NCBI RefSeq assembly: GCF_022919715.1
Contig: NZ_CP095042.1
Location: 1,674,001 to 1,738,000, forward strand
Direction of reading: 5' to 3'
DNA: 64,000 bases
DNA from: Agromyces sp. H17E-10
GTDB lineage: Bacteria; Actinomycetota; Actinomycetes; Actinomycetales; Microbacteriaceae
The notes under the pieces were generated by a model. The model had not been told where the DNA came from, did not search any database, and saw only the letters and a program-made list of their open reading frames with translations. Positions 7,876-14,357 of the stretch are shown piece after piece (the stretch's first letter is position 1; the number at the start of each line of letters is the position of its first letter). Both the position numbers and the translations under genes were made by a program.

Positions 7876-9339
7876 TCAGGCGAGGTCGTCGTCCTCGTCG
7901 GCGTCGAGCAGGTGCGCGGCGCCGGGGTGCGTGCGCAGGTAGAGGGCGTAGTACAGGAACCCGGCGACGATGATGCCCGCGGCGATGCCGAGGCTCAACC
8001 ACTGCGCGGGGTCGAGGATGCCGATGACGAAGATCGTCGCGATCGCGACGAGGGCGACGACGGGGGCGAGTGGCCACAGCGGCATGCGGAAGTACGCCGA
8101 CATGGATGCACCGGCCGCGGCCTCGCGGTTCGTCTGACGCCGCACGACCAGGGCGGCGAGCGCGATGAACCCGTAGCTGAACGCGAGCGTCGAGCCCGTC
8201 GCGTTGAGCAGCACGTCGAACGGCACGAAGCACGCGGCGAGGGCGAGCAGGCCCATGACGATCGTCGCGACGACCGGCATCTTCGTCGAGGGCGAGACCT
8301 TCGCGAGCGGGCGGGCGAGCCCGGCCGGCATCGCCTGGTCGCGGGCTGCGGCGAAGAGCAGGCGGCCCGACTGCAGGGCGATCGCGATGATCGCGTTGAC
8401 GATCGCGAGCGCGATCGCGACGAGCACGACGATCGTCACCGCGTCGCCGGCACTCTCGGCGAGGAAGGTCTCGACCGGCAGGGCAGCACCGAAGAGGCCC
8501 TCGAGCGAGTCGGCGCCGAGCAGGATCGCGGTCAGCGGGATGAGTTCGGCGAGCACGGTGATGAGCGCGCTCCAGAGCACGGCGCGGGCGATCGTGCGGC
8601 GGGCGTTGCGGGTCTCCTCGGCGAAGTAGATCGCACCGCCGTAGCCGTTGTACGAGAAGATGCCCTGCGTGATCGCGAGCACGAGGCCCGCGATGCCGAG
8701 CGGCGCGAGTCCACCCGTCGCGGGGTCGAGCACCTGCGGGTCGAAGAGCGCCGTGATCGGACGCTCGACGTGGATGAGCCCGAGCACGGCGAGCAGCACG
8801 AGCGCCGCCATCTCGACGAACAGGAACGCGCCGGTCACCCACGCGTTCGTGCGGATGTTGAAGCACGCCGTCACGGTCGCGAGCACGATCACGATGAGCG
8901 CCGTCCACAGCGGGTCGAGCCCCGCGATCGCGACGCCGAGGTAGTCGGCGACGCCCAGCGCGAAGATCGCGACGATGAGCGGCAGCGTCACGAGGTTGAT
9001 GAAGAACACCGCCGCACCCGAGGCCGGCCCGAGCACTCGGTTCACGAGCGAGTAGTCACCGCCGGCGATGGGATGCCGCGACCCGAGCTCCGCGTAGCAG
9101 AGGGCAACGAGCAGGCTGATGACGCCGGCCAGGGCGAAGCCCCAGAAGACACCGGTGCCGTAGGTCGCGAGGGCGGCGCCGCCCAGGATGAACACGCTCG
9201 AGGCGGGCGAGATGCCCGAAAGGGTGATGAGCACGTTGCCGCCGACGCCGAGCGAGCGCGACAGCTGCGCGCCGTGCGTCGTCGTCGCGGCCGTGTCGAG
9301 GGCGGGCGCCGGCGAGGGCGCTGGAGCGGGTGAGGACAT
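7876..9339 (-). CDS. APC-superfamily amino acid/amine permease, module A
   Basis: This is a 487-residue integral membrane protein with about 12 hydrophobic helices. The first helix region, GVGGNVLITLSGISPASSVF, carries the G-S-G-type substrate motif of APC transporters, and the conserved SYNGYGGAIYFAEETRNARR loop occurs near the middle. The ATG at 9339 is preferred because it follows the divergent control region; an in-frame ATG at 9375 would place 12 residues over the presumed operator. The C-terminus is acidic (DADEDDDLA) and cytoplasmic. It is transcribed divergently from a TetR gene and in line with the amidohydrolase, so it probably imports the compound that the amidohydrolase cleaves. 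The substrate itself is unknown. Confidence 0.87.
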   Translation of the reverse strand: MSSPAPAPSPAPALDTAATTTHGAQLSRSLGVGGNVLITLSGISPASSVFILGGAALATYGTGVFWGFALAGVISLLVALCYAELGSRHPIAGGDYSLVNRVLGPASGAAVFFINLVTLPLIVAIFALGVADYLGVAIAGLDPLWTALIVIVLATVTACFNIRTNAWVTGAFLFVEMAALVLLAVLGLIHVERPITALFDPQVLDPATGGLAPLGIAGLVLAITQGIFSYNGYGGAIYFAEETRNARRTIARAVLWSALITVLAELIPLTAILLGADSLEGLFGAALPVETFLAESAGDAVTIVVLVAIALAIVNAIIAIALQSGRLLFAAARDQAMPAGLARPLAKVSPSTKMPVVATIVMGLLALAACFVPFDVLLNATGSTLAFSYGFIALAALVVRRQTNREAAAGASMSAYFRMPLWPLAPVVALVAIATIFVIGILDPAQWLSLGIAAGIIVAGFLYYALYLRTHPGAAHLLDADEDDDLA

Positions 9340-9378
9340 GGGTGGTCTCGCTTCGTCGGGGGAACCAAGGGACATTAT

Positions 9379-9394
9379 TTGACTCAAGTGTCAA
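9379..9394. promoter_or_regulatory. Palindromic operator candidate in the permease/TetR divergent promoter
   Basis: TTGACTCAAGTGTCAA is a 16-base imperfect palindrome with TTGAC and GTCAA arms. Read on the minus strand it also contains TTGACA, a perfect -35 hexamer facing the permease. It lies 45 bases before the TetR start. Binding by that TetR is inference from position. Confidence 0.5.
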
Positions 9395-9438
9395 AGAATG
9401 CACCGAGCATGGCAGGCCGATCGGTTAGTGTCAAGAAC

Positions 9439-10047
9439 ATGGCCCGACCCCGCAACCAGGAAGCCCGGCGCGCGGAGCTCATCGAGGCGACGTATGCCGC
9501 AGGGCGCATGCACGGGTTGCGATCACTGTCGCTCACCGACGTCGCCGCCCAGGCGGGCCTCACGCGGGGCGCGATCCTCTATTACTTCGAAGACCTCGAC
9601 GCCCTGCTCGTCGAGGCCCACTCGGCCGGTGTCGAGCGGTTCTGCGACGAGCGCGATGCGCTCGTCGCAGGTCTCGACGATCCCCGTGAACAGCTGGCGG
9701 CCGCGATCGACGGCGGCCTGCCGAGCGGCCCCGACGACGCGCTCATGAGCCTGCTCTACGAGTTCGACGTGCTCGCCGGCAACTCGGAGCTGCACGACGA
9801 GCTCGTGCAGAAGCTCTACCTGCGCCAGCTCGAGACGTACCGTCGCATCTTCGCGGCCGGCCGCGCGGCCGGGGTGTTCTCCCCGAACCTCGGCGACGAC
9901 GAGCTCGCGATGACGTTCGTCGCCCTCGAAGACGCCTACGGCCTGCACATCGTCGCCGGCAACGCCCTCATGACGGTCGAGACCGCCGCGGGCGCGATGC
10001 GTTCAGTGGCCCGCGAGCTGGGCTGCCCGCCGTCCGCGGCGGGTTGA
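9439..10047 (+). CDS. TetR-family regulator, module A
   Basis: A 202-residue repressor-type protein. The N-terminal HTH reads SLTDVAAQAGLTRGAILYYFEDLDALL (about residues 31-58), matching the TetR helix-turn-helix with its YYF signature. The rest is a helical ligand and dimer domain without recognisable specificity. The start is ATG 9439 (MARPRNQEARR); the longer reading from 9379 would cover the operator candidate and lacks family resemblance. It faces the APC permease and probably controls it. Its stop codon TGA (10045-10047) is the first part of a REP-like repeat, so the C-terminus AAG is repeat-derived. Confidence 0.88.
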   Translation: MARPRNQEARRAELIEATYAAGRMHGLRSLSLTDVAAQAGLTRGAILYYFEDLDALLVEAHSAGVERFCDERDALVAGLDDPREQLAAAIDGGLPSGPDDALMSLLYEFDVLAGNSELHDELVQKLYLRQLETYRRIFAAGRAAGVFSPNLGDDELAMTFVALEDAYGLHIVAGNALMTVETAAGAMRSVARELGCPPSAAG

Positions 10048-10076
10048 GGAGCGACGAAGGAGCGTCTCGAAACCCG
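10040..10076 (-). repeat. REP-like palindromic element, copy B1 (supplies TetR stop)
   Basis: Reads CGGGTTGAGGAGCGACGA and ends CGTCTCGAAACCCG, almost identical to copy A1. The GGTTGA at its beginning gives Gly-stop to the module A TetR. Confidence 0.75.
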
Positions 10077-10089
10077 TTCTCATCACCAG

Positions 10090-10127
10090 CGGGCTTCGAG
10101 ACGGCGCTGGCGCGCCTCCTCAACCCG
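10090..10127 (+). repeat. REP-like palindromic element, copy B2
   Basis: Reads CGGGCTTCGAGACGGCGC and ends CGCCTCCTCAACCCG. It is head-to-head with copy B1 across 13 bases, repeating the arrangement at 5709-5796. It sits between the convergent TetR and small membrane protein genes, where a bidirectional terminator is expected. Confidence 0.75.
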
Positions 10128-10135
10128 CGAAGGCG

Positions 10136-10462
10136 TCAGACGTCGAGCCGGATCGACCCCTTGAACCGGTCGGACCGCGCCGGAGGCGCCGCCGCGGCAT
10201 CCGCCTCGTCATCGGCGAAGGCGATGCCCTTGTCGCCGTCGGGCGTGGGCGCCGGGGTGGGCAGGCGGTTCTCCCGGTCCATCTCGACCTGGGCCTCGTA
10301 CTTGCGCGGCGCGAAGACCTCGTCGCCGATCATCATGACGGCGCTGCCCGAGGGCTTGCCCTTCTTGGTCTTATCGGAGAGGTCGATCCAGCCGAGCCGC
10401 ACGGCCACGGCGATGACGGCGAGCGCGCCGAGCGCGATCGCGAGCCAGATCCACCAATCCAC
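10136..10462 (-). CDS. Small single-pass membrane protein of unknown function
   Basis: 108 residues from a GTG start (VDWWIWLAIALG). One hydrophobic helix occupies about residues 2-22, followed by a charged cytoplasmic tail with KTKKGK and an acidic, Ala/Pro-rich end. I do not recognise a named family. It ends just inside the REP pair and lies behind the lipoate ligase gene in the same direction, 44 bases away, so the two may be co-transcribed. No function can be assigned. Confidence 0.65.
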   Translation of the reverse strand: MDWWIWLAIALGALAVIAVAVRLGWIDLSDKTKKGKPSGSAVMMIGDEVFAPRKYEAQVEMDRENRLPTPAPTPDGDKGIAFADDEADAAAAPPARSDRFKGSIRLDV

Positions 10463-10506
10463 CCGGCGATTCTAGCGGGACGACCCTGAGCCTTCCTCGC
10501 GAGCGG

Positions 10507-11556
10507 TCAGGGCACCCGGTAGAGCCACTCGCGCGTGGCGAACTTCGTCTCGACGAGCTCCTCCGCCTCGGCGAGCTCGTCGGCCGTGACCGACCCGGGC
10601 GTCGCCCCGTTGAGCGCGACGAAGGTCTGCTTGAGACTCTCGATGATCGCGCCCCGACTCAGCCCGGTCTGCGAGCGCAGCGGGTCGACGCGCTTCGCCG
10701 CCGACGCGATGCCCTTGTCGCTGATCTTCTCGCGGCCGATGCGCAGCACCTCGAGCATCTTCTCGTTGTCGAGGTCGTACGCCATCGTGACGTGGTGCAG
10801 CACTCCCCCGTTGCCGAGGCGCTTCTGCGCGGCACCGCCGATCTTGCCGAGCGGGCTCGTGATGTCGTTGAGCGGCTGGTACGTCGCCTCGATGCCGAGC
10901 CCGCGCAGGCCCTGCAGCACCCAGTCGTCGAGGAACGCGTACGAGTCGGCGAAGCTCATGCCCTGCACGAGCTCGGCGGGCACGTAGAGCGAGTAGGTGA
11001 CGACATTGCCCTGCTCCATCATCATCGCGCCACCGCCCGAGATACGGCGCACGACGTCGAAGCCGTAACGCTCGGCGCCGTCGGGGTCGACCTCGTTCTT
11101 CACCGACTGGAAGGAGCCGATGACGACGGCCGACTCGTCCCACTCCCAGATGCGCAGCGTCGGCTTGCGGCGACCGTCGCCGACGCGGGTGGCGAGCACC
11201 TCGTCGAGCGCGAGGTGCACGCGCGGCGGCACCGCCGGATCGTGCACGACCTCCCAGTCATAGTCGGCCCAGCTCGTCGCCTCGGTGAGCGCACGGCGCA
11301 CGGCGACGGCCACGGCATCGGCTGAGAAGCCGAGCATCACCGCGTCGCCGCGCAGCCCGGCGTTGATCGCCGCCGAGATCTGTTTCGAGTCGGATGCCGC
11401 GGGCAGGCCGTCGAGCGCGGCGTTGATGTCGTCGAGCGCCTCGTCGGGCTCGAGGAAGAAGTCGCCCGCGACCCGCGGGTTGCGGATCGCGCCGCCCACC
11501 ACGTCGAAGTCGACGATCACGAGCTTGCCGCCGGGCACCTTGTATTCACCGTGCAT
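10507..11556 (-). CDS. Lipoate-protein ligase A family protein with N-terminal accessory domain
   Basis: A 349-residue enzyme expected to attach lipoate to 2-oxoacid dehydrogenase or GcvH domains using ATP. The catalytic domain (about residues 95-345) has the lipoyl-AMP-binding RRISGGGAMMMEQGNVVTYSL block (about 169-189) and the KIGGAAQKRLG lysine motif (about 238-248). Residues 1-90 (GEYKVPGGKLVIVDFDV...) resemble the small accessory domain that follows the catalytic domain in E. coli LplA, so the order here is reversed. The ATG at 11556 has no better alternative. Octanoyl-transferase or amidotransferase roles exist in the superfamily, so the exact substrate is less sure than the fold. Confidence 0.85.
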   Translation of the reverse strand: MHGEYKVPGGKLVIVDFDVVGGAIRNPRVAGDFFLEPDEALDDINAALDGLPAASDSKQISAAINAGLRGDAVMLGFSADAVAVAVRRALTEATSWADYDWEVVHDPAVPPRVHLALDEVLATRVGDGRRKPTLRIWEWDESAVVIGSFQSVKNEVDPDGAERYGFDVVRRISGGGAMMMEQGNVVTYSLYVPAELVQGMSFADSYAFLDDWVLQGLRGLGIEATYQPLNDITSPLGKIGGAAQKRLGNGGVLHHVTMAYDLDNEKMLEVLRIGREKISDKGIASAAKRVDPLRSQTGLSRGAIIESLKQTFVALNGATPGSVTADELAEAEELVETKFATREWLYRVP

Positions 11557-11601
11557 GGGGTCAAGCCTACGGTTCGGCCCCTCGCCCTCGGGCGGCCGAA
11601 T

Positions 11602-11657
11602 CGAATGGGCAGAGATCGTCCAGGTTCAACGAATTCTGGACGATCTCTGCCCACTCG
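11602..11657 (-). terminator. Long perfect-stem hairpin downstream of the tetR-membrane operon
   Basis: Arms 11602-11623 and 11636-11657 are inverted repeats matching at 21 of 22 positions, with core GGGCAGAGATCGTCCAG and a 12-base loop. It starts 27 bases past the stop of the last membrane gene of the operon. A terminator role fits the position, but the arm is longer and less G+C-rich than other hairpins in the window, so a mobile or protein-binding palindrome is possible. Confidence 0.6.
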
Positions 11658-11683
11658 ATCACGGGGCGGGCGGCGGCGAACGT

Positions 11684-12250
11684 TCAGTCAAGCGACTCCG
11701 CGTCCGTCGAGGTCTGGTCGCTGTCGGCTGACGCCCGGAGCCGCGCATCACCGGCGAGCGCACGCTTCGCGGTGCGGCGCCAGCCAAACGCGACGGCGAT
11801 CGCGGTCGACACGGCGGCGATCGCCGTCGACATGGCGCTGAGCGACGACCATACCGGCCAGAATCCGAACCATTGGGTCGCCACGAGCGTCGTCACTGCG
11901 CCGACGACGAGGCCCAGCGCGCCGAATGCGATGAGATGCCAGAACGATCTCGGCACCCTCCGCAAAGACCGGCCGAGCAACCAGGCCAACGGCCCGCCGA
12001 GCAACAGGAGCGCACCGACCGACCAAAGGAAAGCGAACACGGACCAGAACAGTCCCAGCGACATGCTCGATCCGTGCGCGAAAAACGCGACGACGACATC
12101 GACCGCCAGATTGGCGAGCAGGTACACCCACTGAAACGTCCACCACGCCCACATTGCCCCGCGAGCGAACTCGCCGAAGGTGAACGCCATCGGCAGTTCA
12201 CGCGGGCGCACCGGCCTCCCGTCCGGGCGGAGTACGCCGGACGCCGTCAT
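11684..12250 (-). CDS. Four-helix membrane protein, paralogue 2 of a tandem pair
   Basis: 188 residues. The N-terminal signature ELPMAFTFGEFARGA is followed by about four hydrophobic helices and ends with AFGWRRTAKRALAGDARLRA. The upstream neighbour (12247-12819) carries the same start (ELPMAFTWGEFARGA) and end (AYGWRRTARRALADDARLIG), so they are tandem duplicates. The ATG at 12250 overlaps the upstream stop as ATGA, and this decides the start over the ATG at 12259. The family is unknown to me. The TetR gene at the head of the operon suggests ligand-controlled expression, possibly for a membrane stress or transport role. Confidence 0.75.
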   Translation of the reverse strand: MTASGVLRPDGRPVRPRELPMAFTFGEFARGAMWAWWTFQWVYLLANLAVDVVVAFFAHGSSMSLGLFWSVFAFLWSVGALLLLGGPLAWLLGRSLRRVPRSFWHLIAFGALGLVVGAVTTLVATQWFGFWPVWSSLSAMSTAIAAVSTAIAVAFGWRRTAKRALAGDARLRASADSDQTSTDAESLD

Positions 12251-12819
12251 GCGCGCCACTCCCCGTCAGGTGCGTGGCCGATCAAGCGGGCGTCGTCGGC
12301 GAGCGCACGCCGGGCGGTGCGGCGCCAGCCGTAGGCGACGCTCGCGCCGGTGACGACCGCGGCGTCGATGGCGAATACCGTCGCCGACGCACCCATGCTC
12401 ATGATCGTGCCGGCGATCCACGCGACGACCGCGCCCACCACCGCACCGAGCAGTGCGAACGCAACGAGGTGCACCCGAAGGGACGCCACGCGTCGAAGGC
12501 CCAGACCCAGTCCCCATGCAGCGGGCCCGCCGATCAACAGAAGAGCCCCGATCGACCACGGCAGCGCGTAGAGGAAGCTCATCATCACCACGAGCAACGC
12601 CCAGCCGACCGCGCTCTTCACGGACTCGAACGGGTCGGGCGACGAAAGGGCGACGACGATGCTCATCACCGGGTAGCTCAGCGGAAACACGAGCTGGAAC
12701 GCCAACCACGCGAACCCTGCCCCGCGCGCGAACTCACCCCAGGTGAACGCCATCGGCAACTCTGGTGTGCGTACCCGCATGCCATAGCGGCCGGCGACGC
12801 CCGGCGCCGGCACGGTCAT
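12247..12819 (-). CDS. Four-helix membrane protein, paralogue 1 of a tandem pair
   Basis: 190 residues with about four transmembrane helices. It has the shared ELPMAFTWGEFARGA N-terminal block and the WRRTARRALADDARL C-terminal block found in its downstream copy. The middle (VMSIVVALSSPDPFESVKSAVG) differs, so the two have diverged. Its ATG overlaps the stop of the upstream TetR gene (ATGA), giving a three-gene operon, tetR-mem-mem, with coupled translation at both junctions. No catalytic residues are evident and the family is not recognised. Confidence 0.75.
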   Translation of the reverse strand: MTVPAPGVAGRYGMRVRTPELPMAFTWGEFARGAGFAWLAFQLVFPLSYPVMSIVVALSSPDPFESVKSAVGWALLVVMMSFLYALPWSIGALLLIGGPAAWGLGLGLRRVASLRVHLVAFALLGAVVGAVVAWIAGTIMSMGASATVFAIDAAVVTGASVAYGWRRTARRALADDARLIGHAPDGEWRA

Positions 12820-13475
12820 GCCCGCACCTCGGCGATGAGCTCGACGAGCTCGCGCAGCGGCTTGCGCAGCAGCGGCACCTTCGCGAGCGGGAGGGCGAGC
12901 GCCAGCAGCTTCAGCCCGCGGTCGAGCAGGCGCAGCGTTCGCTCCTGCCCGGGCGACGAGTCATAGACCCAATACAGGGCGAGCAGCAGGTAGCCGAGCC
13001 AGAACACCTCGGGCAGCGAGCGGGCGAGGTCGTCGGGCAGCGAATGCTTCGCACCGGCGACCGCCTCCGTGAACAGCCCGACCGCGAGTTCGCGCGCCTC
13101 GGCCGAGTCCTCGCCGAGCGGGTTGATCGGCGACTTCGGCGAGATCGCCGCGCCCACGAACCCGGCTGCGAACGGATGGAACGGTTGGAGCGTCGCGAGA
13201 CCGGTTCGGTAGACGACGCCGAGGCGCTCGACGAGGTCGGCGTGCCCCGCGAGCAGCGGTTCGGCGGCCACGCGATGCTCGCGCTGCACCTCGACGTAGA
13301 GCTCCTGCACGAGGTGGTTCTTCGTCGGGAAGTAGTAGTACGCGTTGCCGAGCGAGACCCCGGCCTCCTTCGCGATGAGTCGGAGTGTCGTGTCGTCGAA
13401 GCCGCGCCCGCGGAACGACGCCAGAGCGGTGTCGCGGATGAGCGCGCGCGTGCGCTCGGACTTCGTCTGCGGCAT
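12816..13475 (-). CDS. TetR-family regulator heading the tetR-membrane-membrane operon
   Basis: 219 residues from ATG 13475 (MPQTKSERTRALIRDTA). The HTH reads TLRLIAKEAGVSLGNAYYYFPTKNHLV (about residues 30-56), a canonical TetR domain with YYYF. The C-terminal domain is helical and ends in a basic, leucine-rich stretch (LLKLLALALPLAKVPLLRKPL). An in-frame ATG at 13502 would extend it by nine residues, but this region contains the palindrome at 13486-13505, which is better read as the operator. It is the first gene of the operon and presumably represses itself and both membrane proteins. Confidence 0.87.
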   Translation of the reverse strand: MPQTKSERTRALIRDTALASFRGRGFDDTTLRLIAKEAGVSLGNAYYYFPTKNHLVQELYVEVQREHRVAAEPLLAGHADLVERLGVVYRTGLATLQPFHPFAAGFVGAAISPKSPINPLGEDSAEARELAVGLFTEAVAGAKHSLPDDLARSLPEVFWLGYLLLALYWVYDSSPGQERTLRLLDRGLKLLALALPLAKVPLLRKPLRELVELIAEVRA

Positions 13476-13485
13476 CCCGGTCTCA

Positions 13486-13505
13486 TTTTCGAACATGTTC
13501 AAAAA
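13486..13505. promoter_or_regulatory. TetR autoregulatory operator candidate
   Basis: TTTTCGAACATGTTCAAAAA has a perfect 10-base core GAACATGTTC with TTTT/AAAA flanks; 18 of 20 positions are symmetrical. It lies 11 bases before the chosen TetR start. An A/T-rich palindrome is conspicuous in such G+C-rich DNA. Confidence 0.65.
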
Positions 13506-13535
13506 CTACCGCAATCGACGTCGTTCGTCACCTGC

Positions 13536-13573
13536 GGGTTTCGAGACGGTCGCCGCGCTCCCTCCTCGACCCA
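13536..13573 (+). repeat. REP-like palindromic element, single divergent copy
   Basis: Reads GGGTTTCGAGACGGTCGCCG and ends CCTCCTCGACCCA. The middle differs from the A and B copies while the ends are conserved. It lies between the divergent TetR and histidine phosphatase genes. Confidence 0.65.
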
Positions 13574-13598
13574 CCGGGTCGCGCCGTACGCTGGCGAC

Positions 13599-14243
13599 AT
13601 GACGACGTTCTTCCTGGCGCGGCACGGCGAGACCGTCTGGCACGCCGACCACCGGTACGCGGGCAACTCCGATGTGCCGCTCACCCGCCACGGGCTCGGC
13701 CAGGCCGCGGCGCTCGGTGCCTGGGCGGTCGACGCGCGACTCGACGCGATCGTCGCCTCGCCGCTCAGCCGCGCGCAGCGCTCGGCCGCTCCTTCGTCCG
13801 AGACCACCGGCCTGACCGTGCGCAGCGAGCCCCGGCTCGTCGAGATCGACTTCGGCGCCGCCGAAGGCCTCACGCCCGACGAGCTCGTCGAGCGGTACCC
13901 CGCCGAGTGGGCGGCGTTCTGCGAGGCGCCGGCGTCGAACCCGTTCCCCGGTGGCGAGACGGGCCGCGCCGGCATCGCCCGCGCACTGCCCGTGTTCGAC
14001 GAGCTCGTCGAGGAGTTCCCCGACGGCCGCGTGCTGGTCGTCGCGCACGCGACGCTCATCCGCCTGTTGTTCTGCGAGCTCGCCGGCATGGACCCCGACG
14101 GCTACCGCGACCTGCTGCCCGTGCTCGGCAACTGCAACGTCACGACGATCGTCTACCCGTGGGCGACCGAGTCGCGCGCAGCGCACCATCCGCGCATCCG
14201 GCTGCTCGGGTACGACGTGCCGCCCTGGCACGCGGGGCTGTAG
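13599..14243 (+). CDS. Histidine phosphatase family protein (phosphoglycerate-mutase-like)
   Basis: 214 residues. The catalytic motif FLARHGETVWH is at residues 5-15, with His9 as the phospho-acceptor. The acid loop EIDFGAAEGLTPDEL and the second catalytic histidine in VLVVAHATLIRLLFCEL (about residue 149) complete the branch-1 signature. Cofactor-dependent mutases, sugar phosphatases and alpha-ribazole phosphatases all share these motifs; the short length favours a phosphatase. The ATG at 13599 starts directly at the first beta strand. It converges on the GH20 gene. Confidence 0.85.
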   Translation: MTTFFLARHGETVWHADHRYAGNSDVPLTRHGLGQAAALGAWAVDARLDAIVASPLSRAQRSAAPSSETTGLTVRSEPRLVEIDFGAAEGLTPDELVERYPAEWAAFCEAPASNPFPGGETGRAGIARALPVFDELVEEFPDGRVLVVAHATLIRLLFCELAGMDPDGYRDLLPVLGNCNVTTIVYPWATESRAAHHPRIRLLGYDVPPWHAGL

Positions 14244-14251
14244 GCGCCACC

Positions 14252-14289
14252 GGGTTTCGAGACGGCGCTGGCGCGCCTCCTCGACCCAC
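14252..14289 (+). repeat. REP-like palindromic element, single copy after the phosphatase
   Basis: Reads CGGGTTTCGAGACGGCGCTG and ends CGCCTCCTCGACCCA. The first 30 bases match copies A2 and B2. It lies between the convergent phosphatase and GH20 genes, right before a strong hairpin. Confidence 0.75.
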
Positions 14290-14298
14290 GAACGCAAC

Positions 14299-14330
14299 GG
14301 GGCGCCACCGGCGAACCGGTGACGCCCCGC
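14299..14330. terminator. Bidirectional terminator hairpin between convergent genes
   Basis: CGGGGCGCCACCGG, tetraloop CGAA, CCGGTGACGCCCCG: 13 of 14 positions pair. It lies between the histidine phosphatase stop and the GH20 stop. Confidence 0.75.
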
Positions 14331-14357
14331 GTCGTATGACGGGCGGATGCCGCAGCC

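Noticed and set aside
7571..7942. Plus-strand frames in the permease/amidohydrolase gap
   Set aside because: They read through the 27-base repeats and the hairpin, have no ribosome site of note, and give Gly/Pro/Arg-rich sequence.
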